Below, piece by piece: positions 16,649-25,885 of a stretch of 64,000 nucleotides of DNA (the first letter of the stretch is position 1; each line of letters begins with the position of its first letter). The notes beneath the pieces are model-generated. The model worked only from the letters and a program-made list of their open reading frames with translations. It searched no databases and was not told the origin of the DNA. The stretch spans positions 359,500 through 423,499 of the forward strand of contig NZ_LANA01000002.1 in assembly GCF_012932795.1 (NCBI RefSeq), given 5' to 3'. Source of the DNA: Candidatus Pelagibacter communis (GTDB taxonomy: Bacteria > Pseudomonadota > Alphaproteobacteria > Pelagibacterales > Pelagibacteraceae). The translations under genes were made by a program, and so were the position numbers.

Positions 16649-18004
16649 CTAATTCAATTCCTTAATCCCTAATCCTTTAAGTTTTCTGTGAAGAGCAGAT
16701 CTCTCCATTCCAACAAAATTAGCCGTTTTAGCTATATTGCCATTAAATTTCTTCAATTGGTTAGTTAAATACTCCTTTTCAAAATTTTCTCTAGCATCTT
16801 TAAGTGTTGAAGATAAAGAACTTTCAGGTGATATAATTTTGAGATCGGGTGTTTTAAGAGATTCTTTTATGATGTTTGAAATTTTTTCTGAAGTGTTGGG
16901 AGAGAGTATCGCTATTCTTTCTATTAAATTTCTTAATTCTCTGATGTTTCCTGGCCAATTATAATTAAGTAAATAATTATTGTTAATATCTATATTCATT
17001 TTTTTTAAGTTATGATTTTTCGAAATTTTATCTGCAAAATATTCTACTAATAATGGAATATCTGAAATTCTATTTTTAAGCGGCTCTATATTAATTTCAA
17101 AGACGTTTAATCTATGGTACAAGTCTTCTCTGAAATTACCATTTTTTATTTCTTCTTTAATATCCTTACTTGTAGAACATATAATTCTGACATCAACATT
17201 AATGTCATGATTACCATTAATTCTTTTGAACTTTTGATCAGTTAAAACACGCAAAATTTTAGATTGAGTATCTAGTGGGATTTCTGAAATTTCGTCAATT
17301 AGAAGAATACCCCCTGAAGATTTTTCTAATGCACCATATGAAATTGATCCATTGTTTTTTTCTTCTCCAAATAATTCAAGTTCATATTTCTCTTTTTCTA
17401 ACAATGCACCATTTAATATAATAAAAGGATTTTTTTGTCTTTTTGACTCTTTGTGTATTTTCCTTGCTATTAATTCTTTACCAGAGCCAGTTGGACCATT
17501 TATAAAAATTCTACTTTCTGAAATTGAAATTTTTTTTATTTGTTCTTGAATTTTTTTAATATTCTCACTATTTCCAACTAGTTCATATGAATAAAAAAGT
17601 TTATTTTCAAATTCTTTATTTTCATTTTTTAAATTAATATTTTCTACAGCACGATTAATAAAATTCAATAATCTTTCTTGATTAAAAGGTTTTTCAATAA
17701 ATTCAAAAGCACCTGTTTTGAGAGCTTTAATTGCCATTTCAACATTTGCGTGTCCCGTAATAATGATAACAGGAATATTTTTATCTTTAGTTTTAATATG
17801 AGATAATAATTCTAAACCATCATTATCACCTTTGTCTAACTTTACATCGATAATAGCAACATCAGGAAGTTTTTTATCAATTTCATTTAAGGCTTGATTG
17901 TAATTTGCAGCTAATCTTGTTTTATAACCTGCCTCAAGAATTAAATCGTTAATGATATTGCGAATATCGGCATTATCATCAATAATTAAAATTTCTGTAC
18001 TCAT
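16649..18004 (-). CDS. ntrX: NtrX-like response regulator (AAA+ type, without GAFTGA)
   Basis: A 451-residue response regulator, partner of NtrY. The receiver domain spans residues 1-120 (acidic pocket DD at 9-10, phospho-acceptor Asp53, Thr84, Lys105). The AAA+ domain has Walker A GPTGSGKE (170-177) and Walker B LLIDEIS (234-240). A Fis-type HTH ends the protein (NIAKTANFVGMERSALHRKL). Between ELFG (210-213) and the Walker B, the segment is EEKNNGSISYG, so the GAFTGA loop that contacts sigma-54 is absent. It probably works without sigma-54, as other alphaproteobacterial NtrX proteins lacking the loop do. Its start overlaps the ntrY stop by one base. Confidence 0.93.
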   Translation of the reverse strand: MSTEILIIDDNADIRNIINDLILEAGYKTRLAANYNQALNEIDKKLPDVAIIDVKLDKGDNDGLELLSHIKTKDKNIPVIIITGHANVEMAIKALKTGAFEFIEKPFNQERLLNFINRAVENINLKNENKEFENKLFYSYELVGNSENIKKIQEQIKKISISESRIFINGPTGSGKELIARKIHKESKRQKNPFIILNGALLEKEKYELELFGEEKNNGSISYGALEKSSGGILLIDEISEIPLDTQSKILRVLTDQKFKRINGNHDINVDVRIICSTSKDIKEEIKNGNFREDLYHRLNVFEINIEPLKNRISDIPLLVEYFADKISKNHNLKKMNIDINNNYLLNYNWPGNIRELRNLIERIAILSPNTSEKISNIIKESLKTPDLKIISPESSLSSTLKDARENFEKEYLTNQLKKFNGNIAKTANFVGMERSALHRKLKGLGIKELN

Positions 18005-19785
18005 TATTTTATAAACATGATTTGTATTTTTGCTCCTTCATTAATTGTAATAAAATCGATTGTACCGTTATGATCATTTATTATTTTATTAACAATTGCT
18101 AAACCTAATCCAGTTCCTTTTTTTTTTGTTGTAAAATAAGGGTTTAATATCTTTTTTACATCCTTAGCAAACACATCAAAGCCTAAACCATTATCTATAA
18201 TTGTAAATACTATTTCAAAGTCATTTTCATCCAGAATTATGTCAATTTTACCTTTAAAATTAACATTATTTAATTTTTTATCATGGATACTTTCAATAGA
18301 ATTTTTAATTAAATTAAAAAAAACCCGGCTTAACTGCTCACTATCTGAATTTAAAATTATTTGAGATTTGTTTGAGTTAAAACTAATTTCAGTATTTGCA
18401 TCCAGTTCCTTTATTAAATTTATATTATCACTAACCAAAACAATTAGATCATTATTTTTTAATATTGGTTTAGGCATTCTAGCAAAATCAGAAAATTCAT
18501 TAACTAAATTTTCTATTAATTTAATTTGTTTAATAATAATCTTTAAGTTTTTTTCAAAATCGTTCTTTTCGTTTTCTCCTACTTTACTTGAATATTTATT
18601 TTTTAATTTATCAATAGTTAATTGAATAGGTGTAAGTGGATTTTTAATTTCGTGAGCCAATTTTCTTGCAAGACTCTCCCATGCTTCATGTCGTTCATTT
18701 ACAATTAACCTTTCTTGTTGAAATTTTAATTGATCTATCATTAAATTAAAATTTTTATTTAAAATTTCCATATCCTTGTCAGCTTTAATTTCTGGAACTT
18801 TAATACTTAGATCACCCTTACCTATACTCGATGAAGCTATAATCAAATTATTAATTGATCTAAAAAACCTTGATGAAAATCTTATAGCTATTGAAATTGA
18901 TAAAAACAAAAGAAGAGAAACAATAACAAGATAGATAAATACAAAAGAAATTTTGATTCCAGTTTGTTTATTCAAAACTGTATAATAAAAATTTAGTGCC
19001 TCTTGTGACTCTAGTAAATATTTAGAAATTTTTTTATCTAAGTATTTAGCAATATATAAATATTTACCTTCAAAATTTTCTAATTTTATAATTGATGCGG
19101 ATTGATTTTTATAAGCATTAATAATCTTTAGTGGTCTTTTATCATTTAAAACCATTTCAAGTGCTTCTTTTAATGGTGGTCTATAAGATGAAAGATCTTT
19201 TAAAGTTGTCAAATAAAGACTTCCGTCTGTTTCAATTATATGAATTTCATCTAAATTTCTTATTAATTTCTGAGTATTAAGAAAACTTTTAAATTGATTA
19301 ATATTAGTGTTTAAGAAGTTAATACTTTTATTTAAATCATGCGCAATTAGAATAACCTGAGATTGGGTTTTGGTTCTAACTTCTTCTGTATAGCTTTTTG
19401 CAATTTCATAAGAGTTATTAACAGCCGTAGTTATTTTTTTATCTAAATATTTGTCCAGTGCAAATGACAAGAGAAATAGAGAAAATAAAGAAATTAGTAT
19501 TGATGGGATCAAAGTAAATAATGCGAAAAAAGTTATATACTTTCTATTAGCTTTTGAGCCGCTTACTTCTACATCGACTTTTAATGAAGTACTTACCTCT
19601 TTAAAAATCATGTAAAACAACACTAATAATAAAACTATATTTCCAGACAGAAGCAGTTGTAAGTTATAATCTGTTAGGTCAAGAAAGCTTTTATCTATAA
19701 AGGTTAAAAAAGTTATAAAACCTAGGGATAATGTTATCAAAAATATTGATCCAATAAACACATTTTTTTTGATAAAATCGATCAT
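18004..19785 (-). CDS. ntrY: NtrY-like membrane sensor histidine kinase
   Basis: A 593-residue sensor kinase with four likely membrane segments (about 11-30, 46-62, 85-109, 277-301). The stretch between the last two forms a periplasmic sensing region of about 165 residues. A HAMP linker follows (about 302-355). The H-box is LARKLAHEIKNPLTPIQL with phospho-acceptor His378. The N, G1 and G2 boxes are NLIKNSIESI, DNGLGFD and GTGLGLAIV. NtrY/NtrX pairs respond to nitrogen or redox state in other alphaproteobacteria; the signal here is not known. It is the first gene of ntrY-ntrX-trkA-trkH and faces ispDF with only 33 bases between. Confidence 0.93.
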   Translation of the reverse strand: MIDFIKKNVFIGSIFLITLSLGFITFLTFIDKSFLDLTDYNLQLLLSGNIVLLLVLFYMIFKEVSTSLKVDVEVSGSKANRKYITFFALFTLIPSILISLFSLFLLSFALDKYLDKKITTAVNNSYEIAKSYTEEVRTKTQSQVILIAHDLNKSINFLNTNINQFKSFLNTQKLIRNLDEIHIIETDGSLYLTTLKDLSSYRPPLKEALEMVLNDKRPLKIINAYKNQSASIIKLENFEGKYLYIAKYLDKKISKYLLESQEALNFYYTVLNKQTGIKISFVFIYLVIVSLLLFLSISIAIRFSSRFFRSINNLIIASSSIGKGDLSIKVPEIKADKDMEILNKNFNLMIDQLKFQQERLIVNERHEAWESLARKLAHEIKNPLTPIQLTIDKLKNKYSSKVGENEKNDFEKNLKIIIKQIKLIENLVNEFSDFARMPKPILKNNDLIVLVSDNINLIKELDANTEISFNSNKSQIILNSDSEQLSRVFFNLIKNSIESIHDKKLNNVNFKGKIDIILDENDFEIVFTIIDNGLGFDVFAKDVKKILNPYFTTKKKGTGLGLAIVNKIINDHNGTIDFITINEGAKIQIMFIK

Positions 19786-19818
19786 TATGAGATAAATAGA
19801 TAATTAAAAATTTTTATC

Positions 19819-20934
19819 ATGAATACTTGTTTTATAATACTTGCTGCTGGAGAAAGTAAAAGATTTAAATCAAGTACACCTAAACCATATCATCTTTATA
19901 AAGGTAAACCTTTATTATTACATTCAATAGATAAAGCTAAAAAATATGGAAAATTTAGTAAAATTGTGCTTGTAATTAATCAAAAACACAAAGCACACGT
20001 TAAAAAATTAAAAATTAAGAATATAAAGATTGTTACTGGTGGAAATACCAGAGCTGAGTCGGCATATAAAGCTTTAAAAAGTATTAAAAATAATAGAATT
20101 AAAAATGTATTGATTCATGATGCTGCAAGACCAAACTTTACAATAAAGCTTTTAAATAAATTAAATGAAAAACTAAGAACAAGTGATTGTGTAATACCAG
20201 CAATCAAAAGTCTAGACTCTATAAAGCAAAAGGATTTAAACATAGTTAAAAACTTGAATAGAAAAAATATTTATTTAATTCAAACTCCTCAAGCTTTTAA
20301 TTATAAAAAATTATATGCGTTACAAATTAATAAGGGACCTGAAATATCTGATGATGCAAATTTATTTGTAAGGGCTGGAAAAAAAATAACCATTATTAAA
20401 GGCGAGATAAATAATAAAAAAATTACACTAAACTCAGATATTAAATACAACAATTCAATTAAATATGGATTAGGTTTTGATGTTCATAGATTGGTACCTA
20501 AAAAAAAACTTTATTTAGGTGGAATTAAAATACCCTATACTCTAGGAACATTAGGCCACTCAGATGGAGATCCTGTTTTACATGCTATAACTGATGCAAT
20601 ACTTGGAGCTTGCTCTATGGGTGATATTGGTGAAAAATTTTCTGATAAAAATAAGAAATTTAAGAATATTAGATCTACCATTCTTTTAAATGAAATAGTT
20701 AAACAAGCAAAAAATAATGGCTACTCAATTAATAATCTTGATATAAATATCATTACTCAAAAACCAAAAATTCAAAAATATAAAAAACAAATAACTAATA
20801 GTATTGGAAAAATTTGTAATATTTCTTCTTCACAAATTAATATAAAAGGTAAAACTACTGAAAAATTAGGTGTAATTGGTAAAGAAAAGGCTATAGCATG
20901 TGAAGTGATTGCTTCAATTATAAGATATGACTAA
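19819..20934 (+). CDS. ispDF: Bifunctional MEP-pathway enzyme IspDF
   Basis: Two steps of isoprenoid synthesis in one chain of 371 residues. The N-terminal IspD part (about 1-210) is a cytidylyltransferase that makes CDP-methylerythritol (LAAGESKRF 8-16, HDAARPN, IQTPQAF). The C-terminal IspF part (from about 214) is the 2,4-cyclodiphosphate synthase (GFDVHRL and GHSDGDPVLHAITDA with metal-binding Asp/His, TTEKLGVIGK). The fusion is common in alphaproteobacteria. The next MEP-pathway neighbour in the window is dxr, far away at 43021-44187. Its stop overlaps pgpA by 8 bases. Confidence 0.96.
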   Translation: MNTCFIILAAGESKRFKSSTPKPYHLYKGKPLLLHSIDKAKKYGKFSKIVLVINQKHKAHVKKLKIKNIKIVTGGNTRAESAYKALKSIKNNRIKNVLIHDAARPNFTIKLLNKLNEKLRTSDCVIPAIKSLDSIKQKDLNIVKNLNRKNIYLIQTPQAFNYKKLYALQINKGPEISDDANLFVRAGKKITIIKGEINNKKITLNSDIKYNNSIKYGLGFDVHRLVPKKKLYLGGIKIPYTLGTLGHSDGDPVLHAITDAILGACSMGDIGEKFSDKNKKFKNIRSTILLNEIVKQAKNNGYSINNLDINIITQKPKIQKYKKQITNSIGKICNISSSQINIKGKTTEKLGVIGKEKAIACEVIASIIRYD

Positions 20935-21430
20935 ATCTTTCAACTCATTATTTGTAACAATGTTTGGTTTGGGTAAAGTTAAATTTGCACCAGGAACATT
21001 TGGCTCTATGGCGACTTGCATTATTCTATTTATTTTTTTTCATATTTTTAATATTTCACCAGATATAATTTTAATAGGTTTAATTGTGATATTTGTTTAC
21101 TCATTTTATGCAGTTTCAACCCATATAAAAAATAGTGAAAACAAAGATCCTGGTGAAATTATTATTGATGAATTTTTAGGTCAATCTATACCAATATACC
21201 TTTATGAAATATCTCATGGAACAATAAAAAGTGGAAATGAGACTATTATTTATTATTTTCTATTTTTTATTCTTTTTAGATATTTTGACATTATGAAACC
21301 TTTTCCTGTAAATTTTTTTGATAAAAACTTTAAAAATAGCTTTGGTGTAATTATGGATGATATTTGTGCTGGATTCTATGTAGTTCTAACTCTACTTTGT
21401 TTTATGATCATTAAAAGTTATGCTTTATAA
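20927..21430 (+). CDS. pgpA: Phosphatidylglycerophosphatase A
   Basis: A 167-residue inner-membrane phosphatase that removes the phosphate from phosphatidylglycerol phosphate to give phosphatidylglycerol. Family features are the N-terminal GLGKVKFAPGTFGSMAT, the acidic DPGEIIIDEFLGQ motif, and the C-terminal FDIMKPFPVN...GVIMDDICAGFY. Hydrophobic segments lie at about 35-60, 105-122 and 147-162. It overlaps ispDF by 8 bases and shares one base with the next gene (TAATG), so the three are co-translated. Confidence 0.95.
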   Translation: MTKSFNSLFVTMFGLGKVKFAPGTFGSMATCIILFIFFHIFNISPDIILIGLIVIFVYSFYAVSTHIKNSENKDPGEIIIDEFLGQSIPIYLYEISHGTIKSGNETIIYYFLFFILFRYFDIMKPFPVNFFDKNFKNSFGVIMDDICAGFYVVLTLLCFMIIKSYAL

Positions 21431-21900
21431 TGAAAAATTTAGTTAATAAAGTTATCAAAAAATTAATTAAAAAAAAATTTAAAATTTCATTTGCAGAGTC
21501 TTGTACTGGTGGACTTTTATCAAGTTCAATAACATCGATAAGTGGTTCATCTAAAGTGTTTAATTTAGGTCTGATCACTTACTCCAATAAAACAAAAGTT
21601 AATATTCTTAAAGTCTCTGATAAAATAATAAAGAAATATGGTGCAGTCAGCGAAGAATGTTGTTTATCAATGGTTAAAAATTTAAGTAAAATCACTAAAT
21701 CAAAAATCTGTATATCAATTACAGGTATTGCTGGACCTAATGGTGGTACAAAATCAAAACCAGTCGGTTTAGTTTATATTGGTGTTAAAAAAGGAAATAA
21801 AATAATAACTAAAAAAAATCTATTTAAGAATAAAGGTAGAATATCAATACAAAAAATTACAGTTAGAACTGCACTTAATATGATCGATAATATTGTCTAA
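21430..21900 (+). CDS. pncC: CinA C-terminal domain protein / nicotinamide-nucleotide amidase
   Basis: A 156-residue protein that matches only the CinA C-terminal domain, with no N-terminal MoCF-like domain. The catalytic region FAESCTGG (21-28), YSNKTKVN, and SITGIAGPNGGTKSKPVGLVYIG are intact. Stand-alone forms deamidate NMN to nicotinic acid mononucleotide in pyridine-nucleotide salvage. The ispDF-pgpA-cinA order is widespread in alphaproteobacteria. Its 3' end overlaps the 3' end of the convergent DUF2061 gene by four bases. Confidence 0.93.
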   Translation: MKNLVNKVIKKLIKKKFKISFAESCTGGLLSSSITSISGSSKVFNLGLITYSNKTKVNILKVSDKIIKKYGAVSEECCLSMVKNLSKITKSKICISITGIAGPNGGTKSKPVGLVYIGVKKGNKIITKKNLFKNKGRISIQKITVRTALNMIDNIV

Positions 21901-22103
21901 CTTTTAGCCCAACTTATATTGTTCCAAATTCTTTCATGAAAATAATATAAAAAAATTTTAGCTATAGCTTCGATACTGCTTATCGAAACTCCTATTAACA
22001 AGTCACCTGTTAATATCCAAGCAATAATAAAAGTTGTTAAACTAGCAGTAACACGCCATGTTAATGTTTTTGCAATTGTTCTTTTTTTTAAGTCTGCAGA
22101 CAT
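21897..22103 (-). CDS. DUF2061 family membrane protein
   Basis: A 68-residue protein with the DUF2061 pattern: KRTIAKTLTWRVTASLTTFIIAW, GDLLIGVSISSIEAIAKIFLYYFHERIWNNI. It has two membrane helices (about 18-35 and 38-56) and conserved Trp, Arg and HER residues. Function is unknown. In other bacteria it occurs alone or fused near sulfur- and nucleotide-metabolism genes. It lies 35 bases after the Coq10-like gene on the same strand, and its last codons overlap the convergent cinA-type gene. Confidence 0.88.
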   Translation of the reverse strand: MSADLKKRTIAKTLTWRVTASLTTFIIAWILTGDLLIGVSISSIEAIAKIFLYYFHERIWNNISWAKS

Positions 22104-22138
22104 AATTTACCTTTCTGCACATATTGTTGTTTAGTGAT

Positions 22139-22588
22139 TTATCTACCCTTAAATAAATCATTAGCTCTTTTCTGAAAAGAGTCAGCTATTTTATCTAAAC
22201 CATACTGAAAAGATTTATCCATTACAATATTTAAAAATCTATTTTCAATCTCAAAATCAATATCAAAAGATATCTCAGTAGAACTATCTTTTTCAAGAAA
22301 AACCCATTTATTATCCAAATGTTTGAGAGGTCCCTTAATATTGGTTACTAGAATAGTGTCTGTATCTTTATTGAATCTGACATCACTTTTATAGGTTGCC
22401 TTGAACGGACCCTTGCCTATTGTAAGATCTGCGATTATTAAGATTAGATTCTTTTCTTCCTTTTTTTCATAAATTTTTGCATCTAAACAATAAGGTATAA
22501 ATTTGGGGTAACTTTCAATATCCAGAACAAGATCAACTAATTGTTCTTTATTGCATTCAATTAATCTCTTAACTGAAGCTTTGGGCAT
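22139..22588 (-). CDS. Coq10/RatA-like ubiquinone-binding START-domain protein
   Basis: A 149-residue single-domain protein of the polyketide cyclase/START superfamily. It shows the family signature with [14 protein letters not shown] near residues 20-35, the [11 protein letters not shown] strand, and a C-terminal helix [20 protein letters not shown]. Homologues bind coenzyme Q (Coq10) and support respiration; the RatA ribosome-toxin label is used for the same family. In alphaproteobacteria it regularly follows lipA, as here, with a 20-base overlap. A quinone chaperone role is the likelier reading. Confidence 0.9.
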   Translation of the reverse strand: MPKASVKRLIECNKEQLVDLVLDIESYPKFIPYCLDAKIYEKKEEKNLILIIADLTIGKGPFKATYKSDVRFNKDTDTILVTNIKGPLKHLDNKWVFLEKDSSTEISFDIDFEIENRFLNIVMDKSFQYGLDKIADSFQKRANDLFKGR

Positions 22589-23513
22589 TATACCTTTTTA
22601 ATCTATTTTTTTGTAATTGAGCAAAGTCTTCATCTGCATGATAGGAAGATCTTGTTAGTGGTGAAGATGAAACTAATAAAAAACCTTTAGATTTTGCAAT
22701 ATTTTCTAGATCCTTAAATTCATCTGGATGGTAATATCTTTCCAGAGGGTAGTGTTTTGCTGAGGGTTGTAAATATTGTCCAATTGTTAGAAAATCTACA
22801 TCAGCAGACCTTAAGTCATCCATCACCTGAATTAATTCATCTTTGCTTTCTCCTAAACCAACCATTAGCCCTGATTTAGTAAAAACTTTTTTATTATTTT
22901 TTTTTACATTCTTTAAAAGTTCTAATGAACCAAAATATCTTGCACCTGGTCTAACTTTTAAATAAAGCCTTGGAACTGTTTCAATATTGTGATTGAAAAC
23001 ATCTAAATCAGCTTCTAAAATCTTTTTATAAGATTCACCCTTTCTTAAAAAATCTGGGGTTAAAACTTCAATTGATGTTTCTGGGTTTTTTTTTCTTACA
23101 GCTGTAATTACATCAAAAAAATGATTTGAGCCTCCGTCTTCTAAATCATCTCTATCAACAGAAGTTATTACAACATGGTTAAGATTAAGTTTGTGAACAG
23201 CATTTGAAATTTTATAAGCCTCAAATGGATCTAAATTTTCAGGCTTGCCTGTCTTTACATCACAGAAGGCACAGGCTCTTGTGCAAGTATCGCCCATAAT
23301 CATAAAAGTAGCATGGCGTTTACTCCAACATTCTGTAATATTTGGGCAATTAGCTTCCTGACAAACTGTTACTAAATTGTTTTGATTAACAATGGTTTTA
23401 GTTAAGAAGAATTCTTTACTATTTGATAATTTAGATCTTATCCAATCAGGTTTTTTTTTGATAGGATTAATTGGTTTGTTAACTTTTTCTGGGTGTCTTG
23501 GTTTAATTGTCAT
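22569..23513 (-). CDS. lipA: Lipoyl synthase
   Basis: A radical-SAM enzyme that inserts two sulfur atoms into octanoyl groups on lipoyl domains. It has 314 residues. The auxiliary cluster motif has Cys51, Cys56 and Cys62 ([12 protein letters not shown]). The radical-SAM cluster has Cys77, Cys81 and Cys84 (CTRACAFC). The C-terminal RSSYHADE supplies the conserved Ser ligand. It sits between ftsB (11-base overlap) and the Coq10-like gene. In many alphaproteobacteria pdhABC and lpd separate ftsB from lipA; here they are missing. Confidence 0.98.
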   Translation of the reverse strand: MTIKPRHPEKVNKPINPIKKKPDWIRSKLSNSKEFFLTKTIVNQNNLVTVCQEANCPNITECWSKRHATFMIMGDTCTRACAFCDVKTGKPENLDPFEAYKISNAVHKLNLNHVVITSVDRDDLEDGGSNHFFDVITAVRKKNPETSIEVLTPDFLRKGESYKKILEADLDVFNHNIETVPRLYLKVRPGARYFGSLELLKNVKKNNKKVFTKSGLMVGLGESKDELIQVMDDLRSADVDFLTIGQYLQPSAKHYPLERYYHPDEFKDLENIAKSKGFLLVSSSPLTRSSYHADEDFAQLQKNRLKRYNAQSFS

Positions 23514-23805
23514 TTTTATTAATTATATAGAGGGTCTCTCCTTCTTTGCCAAACATAAATTTTCCTCTGATTAAAGTCTCAATATAATCTAGGTCTAATT
23601 TATTGCTTAATAAAGAATTTTTAAATTCAAGATCTTTAATTTTGTTGGATAAATTAGCTTCTTCAGCTTCTAAGTTTATTAAAATTTCTTTTTTTTTAAA
23701 ATAAGAAAAAAGGCCTCTTTCACCATCTAAAAGATTAAAAAAAAAATAAAGTATTAAAAAAGTTGAGATTAATAAAAAGTAATTTTTTCTTAATTTTCCA
23801 AGCAT
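23503..23805 (-). CDS. ftsB: Septum formation initiator (FtsB/DivIC family)
   Basis: A 100-residue bitopic protein with a basic N-terminus, one membrane helix (about 9-25), then a coiled coil (about 40-70, with [18 protein letters not shown]) and a short C-terminal part ending in [10 protein letters not shown]. FtsB links FtsL and FtsQ in the divisome. Its position directly downstream of eno, with the start overlapping the eno stop by one base (TAATG), is the classical context. It overlaps lipA by 11 bases. Confidence 0.9.
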   Translation of the reverse strand: MLGKLRKNYFLLISTFLILYFFFNLLDGERGLFSYFKKKEILINLEAEEANLSNKIKDLEFKNSLLSNKLDLDYIETLIRGKFMFGKEGETLYIINKNDN

Positions 23806-25061
23806 TAATGAATCTTATTCATTATAGATTTTTTTCCAAGCTCTTCTTCTATGCGTAATAATTGATTGTATTTTGCAACACGCTCAGATCTGGCTAATGA
23901 TCCTGTTTTTATTTGATTCGAATTAGTACCTACCGCAAGATCTGCTATAAAGGTATCCTCACTATCTCCAGATCTATGAGAAATTATTGTTTTGAAGCCT
24001 ATAATTTGTGCAAACTTAATAACCTCAAGTGTTTCTGATACTGTGCCAATTTGGTTAAGTTTAATTAATATTGAATTTGAAGAATTATTTAAAAAACCTT
24101 TTTTAAGTCTCTCTAAATTAGTCACGTAAAGATCGTCACCAACTATTTGTATATTCTTTGTATGTTTTGTTAACTTATTCCAAGCCTTCCAATCATTTTC
24201 TCCAAATGGATCTTCGATTGATTTAATTTTATATTTATTTATTATCTTTTTATATTCTTTAATTGATTTATCTACTGAAATAAATTTTTTTGAATGAATT
24301 GAGTATTTATTTTTTTTAATTAATTCATTTGCTGCAACATCCAAACAAATTGATACTTCTTTACCATTTTTAAAACCTGATTTTTTGATTGCTGCCACAA
24401 TTAAATCTAAAGCTTTCTCATTACTACTAATCATTGGAGCGAAGCCACCTTCATCTCCTACAGATGTTGATAGACCTCTTTTTATAATCAAATTTCTTAA
24501 ATTATTTATTACCAAGAAGCATATTCTCATGGCTTCTGAAAAACTTTTAGCTTTATCTGGTCTAATCATAAATTCTTGAATTCTTAATCCATTATTTGCA
24601 TGTGCTCCACCATTAATAATGTTCATTAATGGATAGGGTAATTTATAATTTTTTTTTAATAAGAAAGTTTTATATAAAGGCACTTTCTTAATTTTTGAAG
24701 AAAGCTTCTTAGCGGCCATTGATACAGCTAAAATAGCATTGGCACCTAAGCTTGTTTTTTGTCTAGTACCATCGAGATTGATTAAAATAGTGTCTATGCG
24801 TGTTTGATCATGAATATTTTTACCTATCAGTTTTTTAGAGATTTTAGCATTAACTAAATTCACTGCACTCAAAACACTTTTACCTAAATATTTTTTGTTT
24901 TTAATGTCTCGTTTTTCAAATGCTTCATGGGTGCCTGTTGAAGCTCCCGATGGACAAATTGCAGATGCGCTTAAATTTTTTGAATAAACTTCAGCTTCCA
25001 CTGTTGGGTTTCCTCTACTATCAAAAACTTGGCGAGCTCTTACCTTTAATATTTTGCTCAT
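23805..25061 (-). CDS. eno: Enolase
   Basis: Interconverts 2-phosphoglycerate and phosphoenolpyruvate. It has 418 residues. Visible family features are [10 protein letters not shown], the [11 protein letters not shown] loop, the metal-binding [11 protein letters not shown] region, VGDDLYVTN, and the catalytic [19 protein letters not shown]. It overlaps kdsA by four bases (ATGA) and ftsB by one, in a tpiA-secG-pyrG-kdsA-eno-ftsB run that feeds PEP directly to the adjacent kdsA product. Confidence 0.98.
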   Translation of the reverse strand: MSKILKVRARQVFDSRGNPTVEAEVYSKNLSASAICPSGASTGTHEAFEKRDIKNKKYLGKSVLSAVNLVNAKISKKLIGKNIHDQTRIDTILINLDGTRQKTSLGANAILAVSMAAKKLSSKIKKVPLYKTFLLKKNYKLPYPLMNIINGGAHANNGLRIQEFMIRPDKAKSFSEAMRICFLVINNLRNLIIKRGLSTSVGDEGGFAPMISSNEKALDLIVAAIKKSGFKNGKEVSICLDVAANELIKKNKYSIHSKKFISVDKSIKEYKKIINKYKIKSIEDPFGENDWKAWNKLTKHTKNIQIVGDDLYVTNLERLKKGFLNNSSNSILIKLNQIGTVSETLEVIKFAQIIGFKTIISHRSGDSEDTFIADLAVGTNSNQIKTGSLARSERVAKYNQLLRIEEELGKKSIMNKIH

Positions 25062-25885
25062 TTATTTTTAATTAAATTATCTATTTCAAATAATTGAGAT
25101 AATAATTTTTCTAACTTGTCTAACGGAACCATATTAGGGCCATCAGATGGTGCATTGTCTGGGTCTTGATGTGTTTCAATAAAAACACCTGCAACACCAA
25201 CTGCAACAGCAGCTCTTGCTAGATATTCTACAAACTCTCTTTGACCACCACTAGTCTCACCCAAGCCACCTGGCTGTTGTACAGAATGAGTAGCATCAAA
25301 AATCACTGGGTACCCATTTTTTGCCATTATAGGTAGTGATCTCATATCAGAGACTAATGTATTATATCCAAAACTTGCACCTCTTTCTGTGACTAAAATA
25401 TTATTATTACCAGAGTCAGCAATTTTTTTAGTAACATTAACCATATCCCATGGTGCAAGAAATTGACCTTTTTTGACGTTTATAATTTTTCCTGTTTTGG
25501 CAGCAGCGATTAATAAATCTGTTTGTCTGCATAAAAATGCTGGAATTTGTAAAACATCTGCATGAGGAGCTACTATCGAACATTGTTCAGCATTGTGTAT
25601 ATCAGTTAATATTGGAACACTTAATTGTTTTTTAATCTTATCAAAAATAGGTAAAGATTGTTCAAGACCTGCACCTCTTTTTCCTTTTAAACTGGTTCTG
25701 TTAGCTTTATCAAAAGATGTTTTATAAATAAAACCCATATCAAACTTAGAAGTAATTTCTTTAATTTTACCTGCCATATCCATAGCATGTTGCTCGGTCT
25801 CAAGTTGACATGGACCAGCAATAATACAAATCTTATTATTGTTTGAAATTTCTATATTTCCACAATTAACTTTTATATTTTTCAT
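25058..25885 (-). CDS. kdsA: 3-deoxy-8-phosphooctulonate synthase (Kdo-8-P synthase)
   Basis: Condenses PEP with arabinose-5-phosphate to make Kdo-8-phosphate for lipopolysaccharide inner core. It has 275 residues. Signature segments are [58 protein letters not shown] and [13 protein letters not shown] four-base overlap with pyrG upstream and with eno downstream makes a tight unit. It fits the lpx genes elsewhere in the window. Confidence 0.98.
   Translation of the reverse strand: MKNIKVNCGNIEISNNNKICIIAGPCQLETEQHAMDMAGKIKEITSKFDMGFIYKTSFDKANRTSLKGKRGAGLEQSLPIFDKIKKQLSVPILTDIHNAEQCSIVAPHADVLQIPAFLCRQTDLLIAAAKTGKIINVKKGQFLAPWDMVNVTKKIADSGNNNILVTERGASFGYNTLVSDMRSLPIMAKNGYPVIFDATHSVQQPGGLGETSGGQREFVEYLARAAVAVGVAGVFIETHQDPDNAPSDGPNMVPLDKLEKLLSQLFEIDNLIKNK

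Noticed and set aside
17600..18004. The short receiver region of ntrX as a separate or frameshifted gene.
   Set aside because: The frame runs unbroken through receiver, AAA+ and HTH domains. The missing GAFTGA is a substitution in the loop, not a frameshift.
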